In this document: in pieces, positions 1 through 9,804 of the stretch | How the letters are laid out: every line of letters begins with the position of its first letter | Position numbering within the stretch: position 1 is the stretch's first letter | Assembly (NCBI RefSeq): GCF_014649855.1 | Contig: NZ_BMTV01000005.1 | Span: 203,248 to 267,247 of the forward strand | DNA: 64,000 nucleotides | From: Streptomyces roseolus | Lineage (GTDB): Bacteria > Actinomycetota > Actinomycetes > Streptomycetales > Streptomycetaceae | Direction of reading: 5' to 3' | The notes under the pieces: model-generated | What the model saw: only the letters and a program-made list of their open reading frames with translations | What the model was told of the DNA's origin: nothing | Databases searched by the model: none | Program-made: the position numbers and the translations under genes

Positions 1-633
1 CCGGTCGTCCTCGCCTCGGGCAATCTGGGCCTGGTCTCCTTCCCCGACGTGCCGCACCGGATGACGCGGGAGGAGATCGACCGGCGTCATCCGGCGCTGC
101 TGCGGACCCTCGCGCAGCATCCGGGGATCGGGTTCCTGCTGGTGGCGAGCGCCGCGCACGGTTCGGTGGTGCTGGCGGCGGACGGCGTCGAGGTGCCGGT
201 GGCCGAGCTGGCCGACGGCGAGGGGCCGCTGGCGGGCTTCGGCCGGGGCGCGGCCGACGCGGTGCGGCGCACCGACGGCTTCCCGCACGTCGCCGACGTC
301 ATGGTGAACTCGGTGTACGACCCGGAGACCGGCACCGTGCACGCCTTCGAGGAGCAGATCGGCTCGCACGGCGGTCTGGGCGGCGCGCAGTCGCACCCCT
401 TCCTGCTCTCGCCGCCGGAGCTGTCGCCGCCGGTCGCGGAGGGGGAGGAGCTGGTGGGCGCCGAGCGGGTGCACCGGGTGCTGCGGCGCTGGCTGCGCGA
501 GGACGAGGGGCCCCAGGTGCCGCTCGGTCCGTCCGCGGACCCGGTGGACGCCCCGGAGATTTCCCCGTCCGGGATGGAAACGGAATCAGTTATTCCGGTG
601 GAGTGGCCGGTCCCGCCGGACAAAAACCACTGA
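1..633 (+). CDS. C-terminal part of a phosphodiesterase/alkaline-phosphatase-type protein (5' end outside window)
   Basis: The frame is open from the first base and stops at 631-633, so this is the last 210 residues of a longer gene. The piece has the closing part of an alkaline-phosphatase/type I phosphodiesterase fold as seen in streptomycete proteins annotated as phage holin family (holin-like membrane segments followed by a phosphatase domain): a region about 30 residues in reading LPVAS-like hydrophobic strand then a GSHGGLGG turn near residue 120, which in this family lies close to the metal site. The last 60 residues are acidic and proline-rich and look like a disordered tail. Family assignment rests on recall of this C-terminal pattern; the membrane part is not visible here. 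Confidence 0.55.
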   Translation, partial: PVVLASGNLGLVSFPDVPHRMTREEIDRRHPALLRTLAQHPGIGFLLVASAAHGSVVLAADGVEVPVAELADGEGPLAGFGRGAADAVRRTDGFPHVADVMVNSVYDPETGTVHAFEEQIGSHGGLGGAQSHPFLLSPPELSPPVAEGEELVGAERVHRVLRRWLREDEGPQVPLGPSADPVDAPEISPSGMETESVIPVEWPVPPDKNH

Positions 634-716
634 TTTGGACGGGTGTTCGCCGTACCCGACCATGGTCCGGTTCCGGAGGCTTGTCCGGAACCGCACGACG
701 GAAGGCGCACCACCCC

Positions 717-2150
717 ATGAGCACGGCCCCCACGGCCCCGCAGGCCCCGACGCTCCCCACGGACGGCACGGACGGCACGGACGGGACCGGCGACCCCGGC
801 CGGCGGCACGCCCGCCGCTTCGGCCTCCCGATCGCGACGGCCCTGGTCATGGGCAACATCATCGGCGGCGGCATCTTCCTGCTGCCCGCCTCCGTCGCCC
901 CCTTCGGCACCATCAGCCTGGTCGCCTTCGGCGTCCTCACCCTCGGCGCGCTCGCCCTCGCCCTCGTCTTCGGCCGGCTCGCCCACCGCCACCCGACGAC
1001 CGGCGGCCCGTACGTCTACGCCCGCGAGGCCTTCGGAGACTTCGCCGGCTTCCTGGCGGCCTGGTCGTACTGGATCACCGCCTGGGTCTCCAACGCGGCC
1101 CTCGCCGTCGCCGCCGTCGGCTACCTCGACGTCCTCGTGCCCCTCCACGGGTCGAAGGCCGCCACCATCGGCGCCGCCCTGCTGATCCAGTGGCTGCCGG
1201 CCCTCGCCAACCTCGCCGGGACCCGGTACGTCGGCGCCGTCCAGCTCGTCGCCACCGTGCTCAAGTTCGTGCCGCTGCTGCTCGTCGCCGTCGGCGGGTT
1301 CTTCTTCTTCGACAGCGCCAACCTCGGCCCCTTCCGGGCCGGCGACGAGAGCGCGCTCGGCGCGGTCTCCGCCTCCGCGGCGATCCTGCTCTTCAGCTAC
1401 CTCGGCGTCGAGTCCGCCACCGTCAGCGCCGGCGAGGTCCGCGACCCGCGCCGCAACGTCGGCCGCGCCACCGTCCTCGGCACCCTCGCCGCCGCCGCGC
1501 TGTACCTGCTCACCATGGTCTCCGTCTTCGGCACCGTCCCGCACGACGCGCTCGTCGCCTCCAGCGCTCCCTTCGCCGACTCCGTCAACCTCATGTTCGG
1601 CGGCACGTGGGGCGGCGCCGCCGTCGCCTGCATGGCCCTGGTCTCCATGGTCGGCGCCCTCAACGGCTGGACCCTGCTCAGCGCCCAGACCCCGTACGCC
1701 GCCGCCCGCGACGGCCTCTTCCCGCGGGTCTTCACCGTGAAGCGGCGCGGGGTGCCGACCGCCGGCGTCCTCGTGACCGTCGTCCTCGCCTCCCTCCTGA
1801 CCGTGTACAACTACACGGCCGGTCCGAGCGGCGTCTTCGAGATGCTGGTCCTCGTCACCACCTTCACCGCGACCGTCCCCTACCTGCTCTCCGCCGCCGC
1901 CCAGATCTACTTCCTGCTCTCCGGCCGCGCCGACCGCGTCCACCGGCCCCGGCTGGTCCGCGACGCGGTCCTCGCCCTCGCCGCCTTCGGCTTCTCCCTC
2001 TGGCTCGTCGCCGGCTCCGGCTACGCCGCCGTCTACCAGGGCGTCCTCTTCCTCTTCGCCGGCGTCCTCGTGTACGCCTGGATGGCCGGCCGCCGGCGCG
2101 CGACGGCCGCCGGTGCGGCCGAGGCGGTGAATCCGGCCCCGGAGGCGTAG
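717..2150 (+). CDS. APC-family amino acid permease
   Basis: A 477-residue polytopic membrane protein with about 12 hydrophobic segments. After a 35-residue hydrophilic N-terminus, the first membrane helix carries GNIIGGGIFLLP, the broken-helix glycine motif that binds the substrate amino group in APC-superfamily transporters. Expected to import an amino acid or amine by proton or cation coupling; the substrate cannot be read from the sequence. The ATG at 717 is chosen because GGAAGG lies about 10 nt upstream and the 38 residues before it are basic and unlike a transporter N-terminus. It stands alone, downstream of a phosphodiesterase-type gene and upstream of two small genes on the same strand. 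Confidence 0.9.
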   Translation: MSTAPTAPQAPTLPTDGTDGTDGTGDPGRRHARRFGLPIATALVMGNIIGGGIFLLPASVAPFGTISLVAFGVLTLGALALALVFGRLAHRHPTTGGPYVYAREAFGDFAGFLAAWSYWITAWVSNAALAVAAVGYLDVLVPLHGSKAATIGAALLIQWLPALANLAGTRYVGAVQLVATVLKFVPLLLVAVGGFFFFDSANLGPFRAGDESALGAVSASAAILLFSYLGVESATVSAGEVRDPRRNVGRATVLGTLAAAALYLLTMVSVFGTVPHDALVASSAPFADSVNLMFGGTWGGAAVACMALVSMVGALNGWTLLSAQTPYAAARDGLFPRVFTVKRRGVPTAGVLVTVVLASLLTVYNYTAGPSGVFEMLVLVTTFTATVPYLLSAAAQIYFLLSGRADRVHRPRLVRDAVLALAAFGFSLWLVAGSGYAAVYQGVLFLFAGVLVYAWMAGRRRATAAGAAEAVNPAPEA

Positions 2151-2216
2151 CCCAGGAGGGCGGATCTCCCGCCCGCCCGGAGCGCGCCCCCCGCGGGCGG
2201 GGCAGTACGGATCACC

Positions 2217-2618
2217 GTGAGCCCCGCCCCCCGGCCCTCCGCCGCCCCCGCCGCCCCGGCGGGGCACCCGGCGCGCGCCCGGCGGGTGCCGGCCCCGCTC
2301 CGCGGGATGCTCCTCGTCCTCGCCGTGGTCGCGGTCCTCGCCGCGCTCTGCGCGCCCGGGGCGGCGGGGGCGCTCGCCGGACCCGGCGTCGAGCCCCGGC
2401 CGGCCGGGGCGCCCGCCCTGCCCGACCCCGCGGGGGAGACGTACGAGCCGGGGGCCGCCGAAGCGGGTCTGCCCGGTCGTACCCGGCGCCGCCGGACGAG
2501 GATCCGGACCGCCGTGCCGCCGGGCCCGCGCCGCCGCCGCGTGCCGCGCGGCGGCGCCCCCGTCCCCGTCCCCGCTCCCCGCCCGTCCTCGCACCGCCGG
2601 GTGGTGCTGCGCTGCTGA
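2217..2618 (+). CDS. Small secreted or membrane protein with basic C-terminus
   Basis: I do not recognise a family. The 133 residues start with a basic, alanine/proline-rich N-terminus followed by one hydrophobic stretch (about residues 29-52), which could be a signal peptide or single membrane anchor. The second half is dense in arginine and proline (RTRRRRTRIR, then RRRRVPRGG). GTG is the only plausible start; no strong ribosome binding site is present. The composition could also come from a chance open frame in this GC-rich DNA, so the gene is only moderately supported. Confidence 0.45.
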   Translation: MSPAPRPSAAPAAPAGHPARARRVPAPLRGMLLVLAVVAVLAALCAPGAAGALAGPGVEPRPAGAPALPDPAGETYEPGAAEAGLPGRTRRRRTRIRTAVPPGPRRRRVPRGGAPVPVPAPRPSSHRRVVLRC

Positions 2619-2673
2619 CAGGCCCCGCCTCCAGCAGCACCCACCCCCACCCCGCGTCCGCGAGGAGCACCCC

Positions 2674-2838
2674 ATGCCCACCGATCCGTACGCCGTCCTC
2701 CAGGCCCTGCTGCGCGCCGAGGCCGCCCGAGGCCACCGGTCCGCCGACCCCCGGCCCGAACCGGCCCCCGCGCCGGCCCCCGAACCCGCCCCCGAAGCAC
2801 CCGGCCCGCGCCCGCGCCGGGACCGCCCGGCCCGCTGA
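2674..2838 (+). CDS. 54-residue hypothetical protein, proline-rich tail
   Basis: A short open frame from ATG to TGA with GAGGAG placed 7 nt before the ATG. The first 20 residues (MPTDPYAVLQALLRAEAARG) look like an amphipathic helix; the rest is a Pro-Ala-Glu tail ending in an arginine-rich stretch. A clear stem-loop terminator follows 10 nt after the stop. The ribosome binding site, helix and terminator together argue for a real small gene, function unknown. Confidence 0.5.
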   Translation: MPTDPYAVLQALLRAEAARGHRSADPRPEPAPAPAPEPAPEAPGPRPRRDRPAR

Positions 2839-2848
2839 CCGACCGGCT

Positions 2849-2887
2849 CCCGAGGGGTCCGGTCGCCCGGCGGCCGGACCCCTCGGG
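2849..2887 (+). terminator. Stem-loop terminator after the small gene
   Basis: A 13-bp perfect stem, CCGAGGGGTCCGG paired with CCGGACCCCTCGG, around an 11-nt loop. There is no T-tract, which is usual for Streptomyces terminators. It ends the short gene that stops at 2838. Confidence 0.7.
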
Positions 2888-3105
2888 GCATCACGGCCCC
2901 GACGCCCGCACGGCCACCACCACGGCGCCGGAGCCGTCGACGGCCGGGCGGCCCCCCGGGCCCCGGCGCCCCGGCATGACCTCTCAGGTAATCGACCCGC
3001 ACCGGCCCCCGGCGGCAAGCTCTGAAGCACCGGAACCCGGGCGGCGCACTCCGCCCGGGCGCCGGGCCCCCGTCCCCGGACGACCCCTCTGGAGGGTGAT
3101 CCGCC

Positions 3106-3522
3106 ATGTCCCAGACCCTGCTCGCCGGTCTCGCCCGCACCACCCGGCCGACCACCGCGCTCCGCCGCTTCCTCGCCCTCGACGCCGTCGTCACCGGCGC
3201 CAACGGCCTCGCCTACGTCCTCGCCTCCGGCCCGCTCGGCGAACTCCTCGGCGTGGACGCCGGACTGCTCCTCGGACTCGGCCTCTTCCTCACCGCGTAC
3301 GCCGCCGGCGTCGCCTGGCTCGCGAGCCGCCCGCAGCCCCCGGCGCCCGCCGTGAAGCTCGTCGTCGACGCCAACCTGCTGTGGGCCGCCCTCAGCGTGG
3401 TCGCCCTCGTCGCCTGGCTGGAGCCCACCACCGCCGGACTCGTCTGGACCCCGATGCAGGCCGGCACCGTCGCCGGCTTCGCCCTCCTCCAGTGGACCGC
3501 GCTGCGCGCCGCCACCGACTGA
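3106..3522 (+). CDS. Four-helix integral membrane protein
   Basis: 138 residues with four hydrophobic segments (about residues 22-44, 52-70, 85-103 and 112-132), no signal peptide cleavage site and no catalytic motif. GGAGGGTGAT lies just before the ATG. It converges on the MmyB-like regulator with only 7 bp between stops. Small four-helix proteins of this kind are common beside such regulators in actinobacteria and some are annotated as DUF or DoxX-like proteins, but I cannot assign one. Function unknown. Confidence 0.7.
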   Translation: MSQTLLAGLARTTRPTTALRRFLALDAVVTGANGLAYVLASGPLGELLGVDAGLLLGLGLFLTAYAAGVAWLASRPQPPAPAVKLVVDANLLWAALSVVALVAWLEPTTAGLVWTPMQAGTVAGFALLQWTALRAATD

Positions 3523-3529
3523 AGAACCG

Positions 3530-4333
3530 TCAGAAGTCCAGCGACTTCAGGTGCTCCACCGTCGCCGGGTCCGCCGGGAGCAGCGTCTCGATGGCCAGCT
3601 CGGCGACGGTCACGTCCATCGGCGTGTTGAAGGTCGAGATCGACGACACGAAGGACAGCACCCGGCCGTCGTGCTCGATCCGCAGCGGCAGCGCGAAGTA
3701 CGGGTACGGCTCCGGGTCCGGCACGTCCTCCGGACGCGGCTCCGGCAGCGGATACGCCTTCACCTCCTCGTACACCGCGCGCAGCGCGTCCGAGCGGGCG
3801 AAGGCGATCTGCCGCTCCATCTGGGCCAGCAGGTGCGCCCGCCACTCCCGCAGGTTGTGGATCCGGGGCGCCAGGCCCTCCGGGTGCAGGGTGATCCGCA
3901 TGACGTTCATCGGAGGCGTCAGCAGGTGCTCCGGCAGCCCGCCGAGCATCAGCCCGATCGCCCGGTTGGCCGCCACCACCGTGTACGCCCCGTCCACCAC
4001 GAGCGCCGGATACGGCTCGTACCCCCGGAGCAGCCGCGCGATCCCCTCCCGCAGCGTCTCCAGCTCCGGCGCGTCCAGCGTCGACTCCGCGTACCGGGGC
4101 GCGTAACCCGCCGCGAGGAGAAGCGCGTTGCGGTCCCGCACCGGCACGTCCAGGTGCTCCGCGAGCCGCAGGATCATCTCCTCGCTCGGCCGCGAACGAC
4201 CCGTCTCGACGAAGGAGATGTGCCGGGCCGAGGAGTCCGCGCGCAGCGCCAGCTCCAGCTGGCTGAGCCGCCTCCGCTCGCGCCAGCCGCGCAGCAGCGG
4301 CCCGACGCCCGTGTCGCTCACCACTGTCGTCAT
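3530..4333 (-). CDS. XRE-type regulator with MmyB-like ligand-binding domain
   Basis: 267 residues. Residues 8-70 form an XRE helix-turn-helix (RRLSQLELALRADSSARHISFVETGRSRPS). The rest, from about residue 95, matches the MmyB-like domain (PAS-like fold that binds fatty acids or other small ligands) with the conserved stretch VVDGAYTVVAANRA and NVMRITLHPEGL. Regulators of this type usually repress or activate a neighbouring dehydrogenase or reductase gene. Here the neighbours are a small membrane protein (convergent) and a pterin dehydratase (divergent, 102 bp apart). The ATG at 4333 gives the usual length; longer open frame upstream is antisense to the dehydratase and is ignored. Confidence 0.9.
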   Translation of the reverse strand: MTTVVSDTGVGPLLRGWRERRRLSQLELALRADSSARHISFVETGRSRPSEEMILRLAEHLDVPVRDRNALLLAAGYAPRYAESTLDAPELETLREGIARLLRGYEPYPALVVDGAYTVVAANRAIGLMLGGLPEHLLTPPMNVMRITLHPEGLAPRIHNLREWRAHLLAQMERQIAFARSDALRAVYEEVKAYPLPEPRPEDVPDPEPYPYFALPLRIEHDGRVLSFVSSISTFNTPMDVTVAELAIETLLPADPATVEHLKSLDF

Positions 4334-4435
4334 GCGCAGACGGTATCCCAGAGGGGCGACCCGGGTACGTACGCCTGGGGAGCGTCCGCACCACGAACCC
4401 CGCCCCGCGCACGACCGACCGGAGGGAGCACCCCT

Positions 4436-4741
4436 GTGTCCACGCAGCCGCTGTCGCAGAAGGAGATCGAGGACCGCCTGCGGGAGCTCCCCGGCTGGTC
4501 CGTCGAGGACGCCCGCCTGGTCCGCTCCTACCGGCTCCCCGACCACTTCGCGGCCACCGCCCTCGTCGTCCACATCGCCCAGGTCCAGCAGGAGCTGAAC
4601 CACCACTCGGACCTGACGCTCGGCTACGACACGGTCGCCCTCGCCGTCCACACCCACTCGGCCGGCGGCGCCCTCACGGAGAAGGACTTCGCGCTCGCCG
4701 AGCGCGTCGAGGCCCTCGCCCCCGGCCACGCCGCCGACTGA
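4436..4741 (+). CDS. Pterin-4a-carbinolamine dehydratase
   Basis: 101 residues, the usual length. It contains the family signature around HHSDLTLGYDTV with the adjacent histidines that catalyse dehydration of 4a-hydroxytetrahydropterin, and the later HTHSAGGALTEKDFALA. It regenerates pterin cofactor for aromatic amino acid hydroxylases, and some members also act as transcription coactivators; no hydroxylase gene is adjacent. GTG start, with GGAGGGA 8 nt upstream. Confidence 0.93.
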   Translation: MSTQPLSQKEIEDRLRELPGWSVEDARLVRSYRLPDHFAATALVVHIAQVQQELNHHSDLTLGYDTVALAVHTHSAGGALTEKDFALAERVEALAPGHAAD

Positions 4742-5510
4742 CGCGACGTCACCCGGGGAAGCCACCCCGTACGATCGCCGCCATGGCGGACACCCTGCTC
4801 GACTACGAGACCGAGGCGGCCCACTACGACGAGACCCGCGGCGGCGTGCCCCGGGCGGAGGCGGCGGCCGCGGCCGTGCTGCGCCTGGTGCCGCCCGGCG
4901 CCCGCACCCTCCTCGACCTCGCCTGCGGCACCGGGCTCGTCACCGAACGGATCGCCCGGCCCGGCCTCGAAGTCCTCGGCGTCGACGCCGCCCACGCCAT
5001 GCTCCTGGCCGCCGGACGGCGCCTCCCCGGCCGGGTCCTGCGCGCCGACGCCCGCCGTCTGCCGTTCCCCGACGCGAGCCTCGACGCGGTCAGCGCGGTG
5101 TGGCTGCTGCACCTGGTGCCGTTCACCGAGGAGATCGTCGCCGAGGCCGCGCGGGTGCTGCGCCCCGGCGGCGTCCTCGCCGTCACCGTCGACAAGGACG
5201 CCGCCCACGACGTCGGCAGCGACATCGACGCCCTGCTGCGCCCGCACCGCGCGTCCGGCGCCGCCCGCGACCGGGCCGGACGCGTCGAGGCCCTCGCCGC
5301 CGCGCACGGCCTCGCCCCCGCGGGCGCGACCGCCTTCACCGGCCACGGCCAGGGCGCCACCCCGGAAGGCACCGCCCGCAAGCTCCGGGCCGGCCACTAC
5401 GCCTCCTGGTTCCGCGGCGACCGGGCGACGACGGACTCCCTGGCGACCGCCCTGGCGGCCCTCCCGGACCAGGCCCGTCCCCGCCCGGCCCCGGAGTACC
5501 GCCTGACCTC

Positions 5511-7154
<1,644 letters not shown>

Positions 7155-7196
7155 GGGTGTTCCTCTGGTGGGTTCGCGGAATCAGGGCACACGAAG

Positions 7197-7228
7197 CCGG
7201 CCCACGGCCGCGACGGCGGCCGGGCCGG
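7197..7228 (-). promoter_or_regulatory. Hairpin between leader ORF and ABC-F gene
   Basis: CCGGCCC pairs with GGGCCGG, and inside it GGCCGC pairs with GCGGCC around a four-base loop, with a two-base bulge. It has no T-tract. It could bring the anti-ribosome-binding-site segment and the ribosome binding site together, or act as a terminator. A small alternative stem CCGG-GTA-CCGG (7226-7236) overlaps its 5' arm. Confidence 0.6.
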
Positions 7229-7237
7229 TACCCGGAA

Positions 7238-7267
7238 TCAGAGGAAGTAGTAGTGGAACGCACCCAT
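7238..7267 (-). CDS. Nine-residue leader peptide MGAFHYYFL
   Basis: ATG to TGA, encoding MGAFHYYFL, 83 bp upstream of the ABC-F start. It has no Shine-Dalgarno, but TAGCCT ends 6 nt before its ATG, so it may be translated from a leaderless transcript. The aromatic run HYYF followed by the stop is the sort of nascent peptide that can stall ribosomes in the presence of drugs. Its final codons overlap the segment complementary to the ABC-F ribosome binding site. Confidence 0.65.
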   Translation of the reverse strand: MGAFHYYFL

Positions 7268-7327
7268 ACGTCGAGGCTAACAGCCCCCCGCGTCCCGGCG
7301 CCGCCCTTTTTCACGGGGCACGACACG

Positions 7328-7344
7328 TTTGCCGTACCGGCAAA
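7328..7344. promoter_or_regulatory. Inverted repeat TTTGCCG-TAC-CGGCAAA
   Basis: Perfect 7-bp arms with a 3-bp spacer, placed 41 bp before the ATG of the histidine-rich methyltransferase and about 60 bp upstream of the ABC-F leader ORF. It is a good operator candidate for either divergent gene. I do not recognise the regulator; it does not match the Zur consensus I know. Confidence 0.5.
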
Positions 7345-7384
7345 TTTTCTCGCGCTTCCGGCCGCCCCGGCGCACGCTGGTGCC

Positions 7385-8323
7385 ATGACCCAGCATCGCG
7401 AGACCCACGCGCCGCACGGCGACCACGGCGGCCACTCCCACACCCACGGCCACACGCACGCGCACTCCCACGGGCACGACACCGGGCTCGACTGGGGCCG
7501 GCTCGCGCCGCTCCTGGAGGCACAGGCCGAGGTGGCGGGCGGCGCCTACCGCGAGGCCGCCGCCTGGCTCGGCACCCTCGTCCCCCCGAGCGGCGTCCGC
7601 CGGCTCCTCGACGTCGGAAGCGGCCCCGGCGTCATCACCGCCGTGCTCGCGGACGCGTTCCCGTACGCCGAGGCCGTCGCCGTCGACGGCACCCCGGAGC
7701 TCCTGGAGCGGGCCCGCGCCCGCGCCGAGGCCCAGGGCCTCGGCGCGCGCGTCAGCACCCTGCGGGCCGAGCTCCCGGAGGAGACCGGCAGCCTCGGCGA
7801 GGCCGACCTGCTGTGGGCCGGGAACTCCCTGCACCACATCGGCGACCAGCGCGCCGCCCTCGCCGACTTCGCGAAGCTGATCCGCCCGGGCGGCCTGATC
7901 GCCCTCGTCGAGGGCGGGCTCACCCCCCGCCACCTGCCCCGCGACATCGGCATCGGCCGCCCCGGCCTGGAGGCCCGCTTCGACGCCGAGCACGCCCACT
8001 GGTTCGCCCGGATGCGCGCCGAGCTGCCCGGCTCGACGCGCGAACCGGACGACTGGCGCGCCCTGTTCGTCTCCGCGGGCCTCACCCCGGCCGGCACCCG
8101 CACCTTCCTGGTGGACGTGCCCGCGCCCGTCCCGCAGGTCGTGCGCGAGCTCGCCGTCAGTCACTTCGGGCGGCTCCGCGAGGGCTTCGGCGAGCACCTG
8201 GACGCCGAGGACCGGGCGACCCTCGACCGGCTCCTCGACCCGGCCGACGAGCAGTCCCTGCACCACCGCACGGACCTGTTCCACCTGACGGCGCACACGG
8301 TCCACACCGCCCGCAAGGGCTGA
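7385..8323 (+). CDS. SAM-dependent methyltransferase with histidine-rich N-terminus
   Basis: 312 residues. The first 32 residues contain 13 histidines in HGDHGGHSHTHGHTHAHSHGHD, a pattern typical of zinc, nickel or cobalt storage and delivery segments. A class I methyltransferase domain follows: motif I LLDVGSGPGV near residue 75, motif II AVAVDGTPELLERA, and LLWAGNSLHHI. The substrate is unknown; the His tract suggests metal binding or a metal-related role, an inference only. The ATG at 7385 is chosen because the tract starts right after it and the upstream part of the frame resembles noncoding sequence. It is divergent from the resistance ABC-F gene. Confidence 0.88.
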   Translation: MTQHRETHAPHGDHGGHSHTHGHTHAHSHGHDTGLDWGRLAPLLEAQAEVAGGAYREAAAWLGTLVPPSGVRRLLDVGSGPGVITAVLADAFPYAEAVAVDGTPELLERARARAEAQGLGARVSTLRAELPEETGSLGEADLLWAGNSLHHIGDQRAALADFAKLIRPGGLIALVEGGLTPRHLPRDIGIGRPGLEARFDAEHAHWFARMRAELPGSTREPDDWRALFVSAGLTPAGTRTFLVDVPAPVPQVVRELAVSHFGRLREGFGEHLDAEDRATLDRLLDPADEQSLHHRTDLFHLTAHTVHTARKG

Positions 8324-8337
8324 CCGCCCGGGGGCTT

Positions 8338-8820
8338 TCAGGAGGGCACCGGCTCCAGCCGCCACCACTGGAACGGCGAGTCGGTGTCCTCCCCCTGGCG
8401 TATGTCGGCGCCCTCGGCCGTCGAACCGTCGGCCACTTCGAGGAGCAGCCCGCTGATGAAGCTCACCAGCGTGACCGTCCCGGGCGACTCGACGTCCTGC
8501 TCGATGATCCACTCCTGGGCGCCGAAGTTGTTCGCCCGCCACTGCTGGATGAGCGCGCCCGGCTCCGTGGAGGCGTTCACGACGTCGAGCCGCTTCCCGC
8601 TGGCCGCGTTGACCAGGTGGTAGAGCCCGCCGCCGTTCGGCACCGCGGACACCTGCCACCGCTGCCCCGGCGCGTCCGTCCCGGCGCCCTGCTGCACCTT
8701 CGCACCGCCGCGCCGCGAACCCGCGTACACCTCCAGGACCAGGCCGCTGCCCACGTTCCGCAGCCGGTACAGCCCGTCCTGGACGGGGGCGGTGCCCCCG
8801 TCGACCCTCCCCTGCACCAC
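8338..8820 (-). CDS. Ricin-type beta-trefoil lectin domain protein
   Basis: 160 residues, almost all of it a RICIN beta-trefoil. The three repeats end in QRW, QEW and QWW, the Q-x-W signature, with matching segments LYRLRNVGSGLVLEV, LYHLVNAASGKRLDV and TLVSFISGLLLEV. Such domains bind galactose-type sugars. No signal peptide is visible, so it may be cytoplasmic, unlike most streptomycete ricin domains, which sit on secreted hydrolases. The GTG pair at 8820/8817 follows the aldo/keto reductase stop by 5 bp, suggesting translational coupling. The start is not certain because no good ribosome binding site is present. Confidence 0.8.
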   Translation of the reverse strand: MVQGRVDGGTAPVQDGLYRLRNVGSGLVLEVYAGSRRGGAKVQQGAGTDAPGQRWQVSAVPNGGGLYHLVNAASGKRLDVVNASTEPGALIQQWRANNFGAQEWIIEQDVESPGTVTLVSFISGLLLEVADGSTAEGADIRQGEDTDSPFQWWRLEPVPS

Positions 8821-8825
8821 GGGCC

Positions 8826-9671
8826 TCAGGCGCCCGCGTTGAACTCGGCCGGGTTCGGCCCGAGGCGCCGGCCCTCGTCGAGCGCGGCGATCGCGGCCAT
8901 GTCCTCCGCGTCCAGCTCGAAGTCGAAGACGTCGACGTTCTCCCGGATCCGGGACGGGGTCACCGACTTCGGGATGACCACGTTGCCCGTCTGGAGGTGC
9001 CAGCGGAGCACCACCTGCGCGGGGGACCGCCCGTGCTTGCGGGCGACGGCGACGATCGCGGGCACCTCCAGCAGGCCGCGGCCCGAGCCCAGCGGCGACC
9101 ACGCCTCCGTCGCGATGCCGAGCTCGGCGTGGAGCGCGCGGGACTCGGCCTGCGCCAGCTGCGGGTGCAGCTCGATCTGGTTCACCGCCGGCACCACGCC
9201 GGTCTCGGCCGTCAGCCGCTCCAGGTGCTCGGGGAGGAAGTTGGAGACGCCGATCGCCTTGGCGCGGCCCTCGCCGAGGATCTTCTCCAGGGCCCGGTAA
9301 CTGTCGACGTACGCGTTCTTCGCCGGGGTCGGCCAGTGGATCAGGTACAGGTCGACCTCGTCGAGGCCGAGCCGCTCCAGGGAGGCGTCGAAGGCCCGCA
9401 GGGCGGAGTCGTACCCCTGGTCGCTGTTCCACAGCTTGGTGGTGACGAAGAGCTCCTCGCGGGGGATCCCGGAGGCGGCCAGGGCCTTGCCGGTGCCCCG
9501 CTCGTTCTCGTAGATCGCCGCCGTGTCGATGGACCGGTAGCCGGCTTCGAGCGCGGTGGCCACCGCCTTCTCCGCCTCGTCGTCCGGGACCTGCCAGACG
9601 CCGAAGCCGAGCTGCGGCATCGCCACGCCGTTGTTCAGGGTGACCGAGGGGATCTTGCTGTCCGTGCTCAC
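8826..9671 (-). CDS. Aldo/keto reductase (AKR5-like, 2,5-diketo-gluconate reductase type)
   Basis: 281 residues, a full (beta/alpha)8 AKR. Catalytic tetrad residues are visible: Asp and Tyr in SIDTAAIYENE, Lys in TTKLWNSD, and His in YLIHWPTP. NADPH-binding features are near the end (IPKSVTPSRIREN). It reduces aldehydes or ketones with NADPH; the substrate is unknown. The GTG start at 9671 is preceded by AAGGA. It is the first gene of a two-gene unit with the lectin-domain protein, an unusual partner. Confidence 0.93.
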   Translation of the reverse strand: MSTDSKIPSVTLNNGVAMPQLGFGVWQVPDDEAEKAVATALEAGYRSIDTAAIYENERGTGKALAASGIPREELFVTTKLWNSDQGYDSALRAFDASLERLGLDEVDLYLIHWPTPAKNAYVDSYRALEKILGEGRAKAIGVSNFLPEHLERLTAETGVVPAVNQIELHPQLAQAESRALHAELGIATEAWSPLGSGRGLLEVPAIVAVARKHGRSPAQVVLRWHLQTGNVVIPKSVTPSRIRENVDVFDFELDAEDMAAIAALDEGRRLGPNPAEFNAGA

Positions 9672-9804
9672 GTGGGATGGGTCCTTACGTCGTCGTGCTC
9701 GTGGCTCGTGCGCGGGCGGGCGCGCGAACGACCGCCCCTCGACCCCAACGATCACGCGCCCGACATCATTCCGGCCACCGCGCCACGGCCGTACGGCCGT
9801 TCCG

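Larger units (their letters stand above)
7155..7267 (-). promoter_or_regulatory. Attenuator-like leader of the ABC-F gene
   Basis: Reading toward the ABC-F gene: a -10-like TAGCCT (complement of 7274-7279), a nine-codon ORF (7238-7267), a strong 13-bp hairpin (7197-7228), and the ABC-F ribosome binding site. The last eight bases of the ORF region, TTCCTCTG (7239-7246), are an exact complement of CAGAGGAA at the ribosome binding site (7160-7167). Pairing would hide the site; a ribosome stalled in the ORF by a drug would free it. This is the logic of translational attenuators of inducible resistance genes; the mechanism here is inferred. Confidence 0.7.

Noticed and set aside
635..3025. Long plus-strand frame overlapping the APC permease
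   Set aside because: Arginine/proline-rich out-of-frame reading of the permease gene; no domain and no ribosome binding site.
87..3203. Very long minus-strand open frame over the permease region
   Set aside because: Composition is Gly/Arg/Asp/Glu-rich with no family resemblance; it is the antisense shadow of high-GC coding sequence.
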